From NCBI GenBank assembly GCA_910578545.1, contig CAJTPT010000012.1, forward strand, positions 5,669 to 15,403: 9,735 bases of DNA. The letters run 5' to 3'. The stretch's first letter is position 1. Each line of letters opens with the position of its first letter. This stretch comes from an uncultured Christensenella sp. GTDB taxonomy: Bacteria; Bacillota; Clostridia; Christensenellales; Pumilibacteraceae. Below the pieces are notes generated by a model. It did no database searches and was not told the DNA's origin. It was given only the letters and a program-made list of their open reading frames with translations. Made by a program: the position numbers and the translations under genes. Shown here piece by piece: positions 6,214 through 9,735 of this stretch.

Positions 6214-6462
6214 CAAGGCTTTATCGAATAATCCAGCTTGTTTCGCAAGAATTATAATATCATCCCAACCTAAACAGAAAGAACGACCACCATAAGTAAC
6301 AACAGGACTAAAAGAACTACGAATAATTGAAAGCTCAACAGCCAAAAGAGTGCCCTTATGGGGGACAGCAGATGAGCCAACAACAATCGGTTTTAAACGA
6401 CCTTTATGATAGATTAACCTACCGTACTGAACTTTAGAATTTTTTACACCCCTAGTAACCAT
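6196..6462 (-). CDS. Hypothetical early protein, paralogue 1 (first gene of leftward operon)
   Basis: The 88-aa product is the first gene behind the repressed leftward promoter. AGGAGGTG (6470-6477) lies seven bases before ATG 6462, the strongest ribosome binding site in the window. The N-terminus is basic (MVTRGVKNSKVQYGRLIYHKGRLK) and the C-terminal half is shared with the next gene (GWDDIIILAKQAGLFDKALEVSNE). There is no membrane segment. In many temperate phages this place holds Cro or another early switch protein, but no HTH can be seen here. Function unknown. Confidence 0.7.
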   Translation of the reverse strand: MVTRGVKNSKVQYGRLIYHKGRLKPIVVGSSAVPHKGTLLAVELSIIRSSFSPVVTYGGRSFCLGWDDIIILAKQAGLFDKALEVSNE

Positions 6463-6483
6463 ATAAACACACCTCCTGCAATG

Positions 6484-6555
6484 TGTAAGATATATTTTAC
6501 ATTATAACGTAAGACATATCTTACGTCAAGTGTTTTTTGTAAAAAAAATCTTACA
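6484..6555. promoter_or_regulatory. Three repressor operators O1-O3
   Basis: Three 18-bp dyads share TGTAAGA-type half-sites: O1 TGTAAGATATATTTTACA (6484-6501), O2 CGTAAGACATATCTTACG (6508-6525) and O3 TGTAAAAAAAATCTTACA (6538-6555). Centre spacings are 24 and 30 bp. O1 covers the -10 edge and start region of the leftward promoter, O2 fills its spacer, and O3 covers the -10 of the repressor's own promoter. This is a lambda-like three-operator switch between divergent genes, presumably bound by the XRE protein at 6564. Confidence 0.85.
6501..6529 (-). promoter_or_regulatory. Main leftward (lytic/structural) promoter
   Basis: On the minus strand the -35 box TTGACG (6524-6529) and a perfect -10 box TATAAT (6501-6506) are 17 bp apart. 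Transcription should start near 6494, about 30 bases before the first gene. The spacer is occupied by operator O2 and the start region by O1, so this near-consensus promoter should be shut by bound repressor. Confidence 0.85.
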
Positions 6556-6557
6556 AT
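6552..6557 (+). promoter_or_regulatory. -10 box of repressor promoter (leaderless mRNA)
   Basis: TACAAT lies so close to the repressor ATG (6564) that transcription should begin at or next to the A of the start codon. No Shine-Dalgarno and no good -35 are visible (AGTGTT at the right distance is poor). The box overlaps operator O3, allowing self-repression. A leaderless repressor transcript is known for lambda cI from PRM. Confidence 0.55.
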
Positions 6558-6563
6558 ATAGAC

Positions 6564-6854
6564 ATGGAAAACAAATTCGCAGAAAGGTTAACAAACCTAC
6601 TAATAGAAAAACAACTATCAAAAAGAAAATGCGCACAAGAAATAGGTGTATCCGCAATGAGTATCTCAGACTGGACAACGGGAAAAGTGCAACCTACAGC
6701 AGAAAGCATATACATAATAGCGCAATATTTTAGCGTAACCTCGGACTATCTTTTGGGATTAGAAAACGACGATGGCAGTCGAGCAAGCTCAACATACGAA
6801 TTTGAATACCAACACAACGGAACAAAACTGAAACACAAGGAAAGCAAAAAATGA
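6564..6854 (+). CDS. XRE-family HTH repressor (CI-like)
   Basis: The 96-aa product contains one N-terminal XRE/Cro helix-turn-helix (about residues 5-66): FAERLTNLLIEKQLSKRKCAQ, then IGVSAMSISDWTTGKVQPT as turn and recognition helix, and the typical closing IAQYFSVTSDYLLGLEN. The tail of about 30 polar residues has no peptidase domain, so RecA-type self-cleavage is not expected. It is divergent from the leftward operon across three matched operators and should hold the prophage silent and control itself. There is no ribosome binding site and the mRNA looks leaderless. Its stop overlaps the next gene as ATGA. How induction occurs is not evident. Confidence 0.9.
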   Translation: MENKFAERLTNLLIEKQLSKRKCAQEIGVSAMSISDWTTGKVQPTAESIYIIAQYFSVTSDYLLGLENDDGSRASSTYEFEYQHNGTKLKHKESKK

Positions 6855-7390
6855 TTACATTAAATCTAACAGAAGAAGAATTAGAAATCATAAGCGATGC
6901 AGCGAATTTAGTATACGATATAGTAATCCAAGCTGAAAACTATACAAATAAAGAAGCAATAGAACGAATAAACAAATACAAATTTTTTTGGACAAAACCA
7001 ACTGAAATACCTGGAGCAGAAATTTATGCGGTTTTAAGCTACCTTTTTTGGTACAAAAACAATTATGAAAACTGGTACAAAAGCAATGATGAAGAAATAC
7101 CAATTAATTTAGAAAGACAAATCAAAAACTTAAGAAATAAACTACTAACCAGGATCAATAAAAACTATTTGGCAGAATTAATAGAAATAGATTACAGTAG
7201 AACTGTAACAGAAATACATAATCAAACCGAAAATGTAAAAGAAAAAAAATTAGGCAGAAATTATAACACGATTGAGCTATATCCAACAATAAAAAACAAA
7301 ATCGAAATTAAGACGATTTATTTTACAGAAACAAAAATGCTTTTGAGAGGCAAATGGGGCGATTGGATTTATCAAGAAGAAATTAGATAA
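6851..7390 (+). CDS. Unknown AT-rich protein co-expressed with the repressor
   Basis: The 179-aa product overlaps the repressor gene by 4 bp (ATGA), so it is made in the lysogenic state. There is no membrane segment or signal peptide. The N-terminal half is helical and acidic (LTEEELEIISDAANLVYDIVIQAENY). Aromatic-rich stretches follow (YLFWYKNNYENWYKS), then a Lys-rich helix and a beta-like C-terminus ending WGDWIYQEEIR. It is clearly richer in A than the leftward genes. Genes in this position in small prophages are often superinfection-exclusion, defence or antirepressor-linked functions. That is context only; I do not recognise the family. Confidence 0.8.
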   Translation: MITLNLTEEELEIISDAANLVYDIVIQAENYTNKEAIERINKYKFFWTKPTEIPGAEIYAVLSYLFWYKNNYENWYKSNDEEIPINLERQIKNLRNKLLTRINKNYLAELIEIDYSRTVTEIHNQTENVKEKKLGRNYNTIELYPTIKNKIEIKTIYFTETKMLLRGKWGDWIYQEEIR

Positions 7391-7404
7391 ACAATGTTGG
7401 CAAC

Positions 7405-7447
7405 CACCGGCTCGAAGCTTGGACGGCAAACAAGCTTCGAGCCGGTG
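7405..7447. repeat. Perfect 17-bp inverted repeat
   Basis: The arms at 7405-7421 and 7431-7447 pair perfectly (core CGGCTCGAAGCTTG) around a 9-base loop. It begins 15 bp after the stop of the plus-strand gene, so it could end that transcript, but no T run follows on either strand. It may instead be an ssDNA hairpin of the virion. Confidence 0.75.
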
Positions 7448-7474
7448 AGAAAAAACTAAACATCGAAGCAGGAA

Positions 7475-7789
7475 AGCAAGCTACGAACGAGGCTATACTT
7501 ACTCGGGTCAATTGTGCAAAACCCGCCGTGAGGTTAAACACTTTCGAACCGAGCCTACAGAAGGATCAGGCTTTTTGCCCTTTTTTAATTAAAAAGAATT
7601 CTAACGCAACGCTGATGAGCGATCGTCTTACGACTTTTTTATTGAGAGCGTTTGCGTTTTTTTATTTTTATTTTAATGTTAAAGACAAAAAGCCTTCAAT
7701 TAAATGCTCGGGTCAAAAGTGCATAACCTATCTTGGGTTTAACACAATCGAACCGAGCCTGAAAAGTAGAGCCTCGTTCGCAGCTTGCT
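7475..7789. repeat. Large quasi-palindrome (~315 nt) with four coaxial paired blocks
   Basis: All paired blocks share the same centre, near 7631. Block 1 is 7475-7500 with 7764-7789 (26 nt, 24 matches). Block 2 is 7502-7556 facing 7707-7760, each itself an imperfect hairpin (CTCGG/CCGAG plus AACC/GGTT). Block 3 is AGGCTTTTTG 7568-7577 with 7686-7695. Block 4 is AACGCAACGCT 7603-7613 with 7647-7658, one bulge. As single-stranded DNA it should fold into one very long branched hairpin. Confidence 0.75.
7502..7760. repeat. Two ~55-bp direct repeats, each a hairpin (7502-7556, 7707-7760)
   Basis: Both copies begin CTCGGGTCAA and end TCGAACCGAGCCT. Both can fold by CTCGG/CCGAG and, further in, GTG...AACC with GGTT...CAC. 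The apical loops differ (cgccgtga against tatcttg), while the paired bases are kept. They sit symmetrically inside the large quasi-palindrome. Confidence 0.75.
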
Positions 7790-7812
7790 AAATTGCTTCT
7801 TGTTTATATAAT

Positions 7813-7874
7813 GGCGACAATGCGGGTCCGATTACATCCGCAAAAGTGATCGGACTATAAACCGCATTGTCGCC
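7813..7874. repeat. Bulged long hairpin, candidate packaging signal or origin
   Basis: The outer stem pairs GGCGACAATGCGG (7813-7825) perfectly with 7862-7874. The inner stem pairs GTCCGAT (7826-7832) with ATCGGAC (7849-7855). One side has a 6-base bulge (tataaa, 7856-7861) and the apical loop is 16 bases. The inner stem stacks directly on the outer one. No T run follows, so it is not a terminator. Packaging signals of Ff phages are imperfect hairpins of similar size. Confidence 0.75.
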
Positions 7875-8192
7875 GGACTGCCTACATATTCTATCAATTT
7901 GCTTAGAGGTGAGGTTTGTGTTATATTGGATACATTCGTTTTACTTTACTTATCTCGCTATTTCTTAGCCTATTGTTATTGCTTTTCGTTATGAGTAGCG
8001 AAGAAGGTGGTGTGCGGTTTGTTAAACGTAATGTCGCGCTGTCGTCGGTAAACACAACTTTCCGTTTCCGTATTCCGTCGTGAAGTCGCGCATAGCTCAC
8101 ATTCGTTCGGCGCGCCTATTTTCTATCTCATCATGCGCTCCTTCTAAAAATGCGTAACTATAGAGGGGGGGGGTAGTGTTAGACGTACCTTA

Positions 8193-8225
8193 GTCTTGAC
8201 GAGGGCGCGCAAGCGCGCCCAAGAC
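8193..8225. repeat. GC-rich hairpin with CTTG loop on the minus strand
   Basis: GGGCGCG (8203-8209) pairs with CGCGCCC (8214-8220), leaving a 4-base loop that reads CTTG on the minus strand. An outer GTCTT/AAGAC stem (8193-8197 with 8221-8225) closes it, with a 5-base bulge. It is a candidate part of the replication origin. Confidence 0.7.
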
Positions 8226-8256
8226 GGGGAATATCCGGGAAGTTTCGGGCGATTTT

Positions 8257-8305
8257 CCTCGCCGTTCGCGCCGGGTTTGGGCAAGAATCGGCGCGAACGG
8301 CGAGG
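8257..8305. repeat. Perfect 17-bp GC-rich hairpin with TTCTTG in the minus-strand loop
   Basis: CCTCGCCGTTCGCGCCG (8257-8273) pairs perfectly with 8289-8305. The 15-nt loop reads ATTCTTGCCCAAACC on the minus strand. TTCTTG resembles nick sites of HUH replication initiators (CTTG^A in phiX174 and pC194-type origins, TTCTTT^A in Ff). The rep gene ends about 100 bp away. Confidence 0.7.
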
Positions 8306-8341
8306 GGTGCGGGAAAAATGATTATAAAAGCATATTAAATA

Positions 8342-8390
8342 GGCAAAAAAGGGCACGAAAAAAAGCCCGGCAAGCAGGCAAAAGAGGGCA
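8342..8390. repeat. GGCA iteron-like repeats
   Basis: GGCA occurs at 8342, 8352, 8369, 8377 and 8387. The longer unit AGGCAAAAAAGGGCA (8341-8355) recurs with one mismatch at 8376-8390. They lie between rep and the GC-rich hairpins, where Rep-binding iterons could be. Overlap with the terminator makes this uncertain. Confidence 0.35.
8358..8379 (-). terminator. Rho-independent terminator of rep
   Basis: On the minus strand GCCTG pairs with CGGGC (one T-G wobble) around the loop CTTGC, followed by seven T (8358-8364). It begins about 30 bases after the rep stop. Confidence 0.7.
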
Positions 8391-8410
8391 AAATTATTCG
8401 GATCTAAAAA

Positions 8411-9610
8411 CTAAAGCAACCCGTTTTCGTAAGGATCATGCTTATAAGAAATATCTAAAATAGGATGAACACGAGAAATAGACAAGTCAGAACGAAGAAC
8501 AGAAGAGTCCTTAACAACATACTTAGTAACAAACTGCTTCTTCTTAAAAACGTACTTGCTTATAAGGTCGGTACTTCTTAAGGTAATACGGAACTCGGTA
8601 GAAATATGCCGTGAATAAATAAGACGACAACCGTTATCTATATAACGTTGCATCTTCTGAAGATAGTCGGCTATAGGCTTAAGATTATGAATACCGTCTA
8701 AGCACTCAAAAGAATTACGGCCGAACTTATCCTCAAACTCGGTATTGGCAAAGTACTTCTCATGTACTGCACGGCGCTTCCAACTGTGACCGTCACGTTC
8801 AACAAGCTCACCAACCATTTTACCTTCGGGGATGTATAAAAAGCAGTGAAAGTGCAAACGGTCATTAACATCACCACGCTCGAAAGTACCGATGTAACGC
8901 CATCCGCGCTTTGTAACATAATTCTGAAGCTTTTTCAAAAGCTTAAATGCAAATTCCTGTTCGGTACACTTATCGTCATCATAGGTAAAAGTTACCCAAT
9001 AAGACCACTTAACCTGGTTGAACTTATTATTAAAACGTTGCCGACGGTTATTAAACGCGCAAAAATAATTGCTGATCTTGCGAGAAATAAAAAGAAAACA
9101 TGGCTCACATTCTTTTGAGTCATCATAACCGTAGATGTTAATAAACTGGCGAATAAGCTGAGTACGAATAGTATTCCGAATAACTTGTTTTTGCTCCCAA
9201 GATTTACCTGTTTCGTCAAACTCGGGTGAAGATTTAAGATAAGGATAGAGGGTATCAAAAAGATCATCCCACTTAGTACGAGGGTACTTCTGACGATCGG
9301 AGGTTTTTAAAGACGGAACATAAGCAACAACGCGCTCACCGTCGTAACGGCACATCATTTCAACCGGGGACGAAAACTCATCCGGATGAACAAAATCGCA
9401 CACAAAACGCTTTGACGGTTTCTCGGCCGCAATCTGTTTAGGTGTCGGAAGGATAACATTGTTATCTCGAGCAATGTCCTCGAGCATAGCAAGATTGGCA
9501 GTCCGATAAGGATTATTATTATCCGAGAACTCACGACAGTAGTCCTTTATAAGCCTGGCAACTTGCTTAGAGGAATACTTACAATCCGACGGTTGTTTGA
9601 TATCAAGCAT
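8411..9610 (-). CDS. rep: HUH-type rolling-circle replication initiator (Rep)
   Basis: The product is 399 aa. The endonuclease domain lies in the C-terminal half: motif I WVTFTYDDD (205-213), the HUH motif LHFHCFLY (metal ligands H253 and H255) and the tyrosine motif DYLQKM, with nucleophile Y316 and K319. The N-terminal ~190 residues are not recognised and may bind the origin. No helicase P-loop is seen, so host helicase would be used, as for Ff pII. It should nick one strand of the circle and start rolling-circle synthesis. AAGGTG lies five bases before ATG 9610. The start is only about 20 bp from the right att repeat, so in the prophage no room exists for a phage promoter; in the circle it lies downstream of int. 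A terminator follows. Confidence 0.9.
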   Translation of the reverse strand: MLDIKQPSDCKYSSKQVARLIKDYCREFSDNNNPYRTANLAMLEDIARDNNVILPTPKQIAAEKPSKRFVCDFVHPDEFSSPVEMMCRYDGERVVAYVPSLKTSDRQKYPRTKWDDLFDTLYPYLKSSPEFDETGKSWEQKQVIRNTIRTQLIRQFINIYGYDDSKECEPCFLFISRKISNYFCAFNNRRQRFNNKFNQVKWSYWVTFTYDDDKCTEQEFAFKLLKKLQNYVTKRGWRYIGTFERGDVNDRLHFHCFLYIPEGKMVGELVERDGHSWKRRAVHEKYFANTEFEDKFGRNSFECLDGIHNLKPIADYLQKMQRYIDNGCRLIYSRHISTEFRITLRSTDLISKYVFKKKQFVTKYVVKDSSVLRSDLSISRVHPILDISYKHDPYENGLL

Positions 9611-9631
9611 AAAAACACCTTAAATCGCTTG

Positions 9632-9686
9632 GAAAGCGTGCGTACTGTAACAGGTACCTCGGGTTCAAATCCCGATCTCTCCGCCA
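9632..9686. repeat. attR: right copy of 55-bp direct repeat, tRNA-Ser 3' fragment
   Basis: This copy is identical to 1-55. The match to a tRNA-Ser probably starts a few bases earlier (CGCTTG at about 9626), in the anticodon stem, whose outer two pairs are not kept here. Upstream is phage sequence, so it is a tRNA fragment, not a gene. It marks the right end of the element. Confidence 0.9.
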
Positions 9687-9691
9687 GTAAG

Positions 9692-9730
9692 AACCTAAAA
9701 CGAACCCCATAGTTTTAGGTTTTTTCTTTT
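9692..9730 (+). terminator. Original host terminator of the tRNA-Ser gene
   Basis: AACCTAAAAC (9692-9701) pairs perfectly with GTTTTAGGTT (9712-9721) across a 10-base loop, followed by TTTTCTTTT. It is host sequence displaced from its tRNA by the insertion. Confidence 0.8.
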
Positions 9731-9735
9731 CCGCT

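Larger units (their letters stand above)
7391..8410. other. Intergenic region rich in hairpins (probable phage origin/packaging region)
   Basis: About 1 kb carries no convincing gene. It contains, in order, a 17-bp stem at 7405-7447, a ~315-nt quasi-palindrome at 7475-7789, a bulged hairpin at 7813-7874, an unstructured stretch with only tiny ORFs at 7890-8160, a run of nine G at 8165-8173, two GC-rich hairpins at 8193-8305 and the rep terminator at 8358-8379. Ff phages keep their plus and minus origins and the packaging hairpin in one such region. Confidence 0.65.

Noticed and set aside
6888..7103. Minus-strand 71-aa Cys/Leu-rich frame, possible toxin
   Set aside because: It is antisense to the 179-aa gene, lacks a ribosome binding site, and its composition simply mirrors the AT-rich gene.
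7405..7447. Strong hairpin after the plus-strand gene as a Rho-independent terminator
   Set aside because: No T run follows on either strand, so I list it only as an inverted repeat.
7528..7791. Plus-strand 87-aa open frame
   Set aside because: It lies wholly inside the large quasi-palindrome, has no ribosome binding site, and its composition follows the repeat structure.
7991..8083. Plus-strand 30-codon ORF starting MSSEEGGVRF
   Set aside because: Its start overlaps the stop of a 22-codon frame as ATGA, but there is no Shine-Dalgarno and nothing else supports coding.
8144..8356. Minus-strand 70-aa open frame
   Set aside because: It spans the two GC-rich hairpins and the G9 run; the protein looks like translated hairpin sequence and has no ribosome binding site.
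1..9735. Satellite plasmid or conjugative element instead of a phage
   Set aside because: The Zot-type ATPase with coat-like small membrane proteins and a signal-peptide protein with anchored C-terminus favours an inovirus; no relaxase, mobilisation or coupling protein is seen.
1..9735. CRISPR array, insertion sequence or diversity-generating retroelement
   Set aside because: No regularly spaced short repeats, no transposase and no reverse transcriptase are present.

Overview
The window holds what looks like a complete integrated filamentous phage (inovirus-type prophage) of about 9.6 kb, with a few bases of host chromosome at each side. A perfect 55-bp direct repeat, the 3' half of a tRNA-Ser(GGA) gene, lies at 1-55 and again at 9632-9686. 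The element lies between the copies. The left copy presumably completes a working tRNA whose 5' half is outside the window; the right copy is the displaced 3' fragment. Strong AGGAGG-type ribosome binding sites, frequent ATGA-type gene overlaps, a low-to-moderate GC content and the absence of a secretin (pIV) gene point to a Gram-positive, single-membrane host, probably a Clostridia-like Bacillota. The species cannot be named from the sequence.

Layout: nearly all genes are on the minus strand. A repressor-controlled promoter at about 6501-6529 fires leftward through four small early genes (6462-5304: two duplicated paralogues, an unknown protein, a zinc-ribbon protein). A 150-bp spacer with two related palindromes follows. 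Next come a possible ssDNA-binding or accessory protein (4563-5132), two small membrane proteins including the likely major coat protein (4125-4552), a terminator, and the Zot/pI assembly ATPase (3103-4050). After these lie a two-TM protein, a Cys-rich micro-protein, a pIII-like adsorption protein split by a +1 frameshift (1479-2637), a pVI-like membrane protein (1024-1476) and the tyrosine integrase (137-1039). The only plus-strand genes are the XRE repressor (6564-6854) and an overlapping AT-rich unknown gene (6851-7390). The HUH replication initiator (8411-9610, minus) sits against the right att site.

The 1,020-bp stretch 7391-8410 has no convincing gene but is packed with structure. It has a 17-bp stem, a ~315-nt quasi-palindrome built from four coaxial inverted blocks, a bulged 62-nt hairpin, two GC-rich hairpins whose minus-strand loops expose CTTG, and a rep terminator with GGCA repeats. 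It is the best candidate for the phage intergenic region (origins and packaging signal).

How it may work together (inference): the repressor binds three 18-bp operators and silences the leftward operon. When it is lifted, integrase is made at the operon's end. In the excised circle the operon runs through attP directly into rep, so replication may be coupled to excision. Functional names beyond integrase, repressor, Zot ATPase and HUH Rep are positional or architectural inferences.
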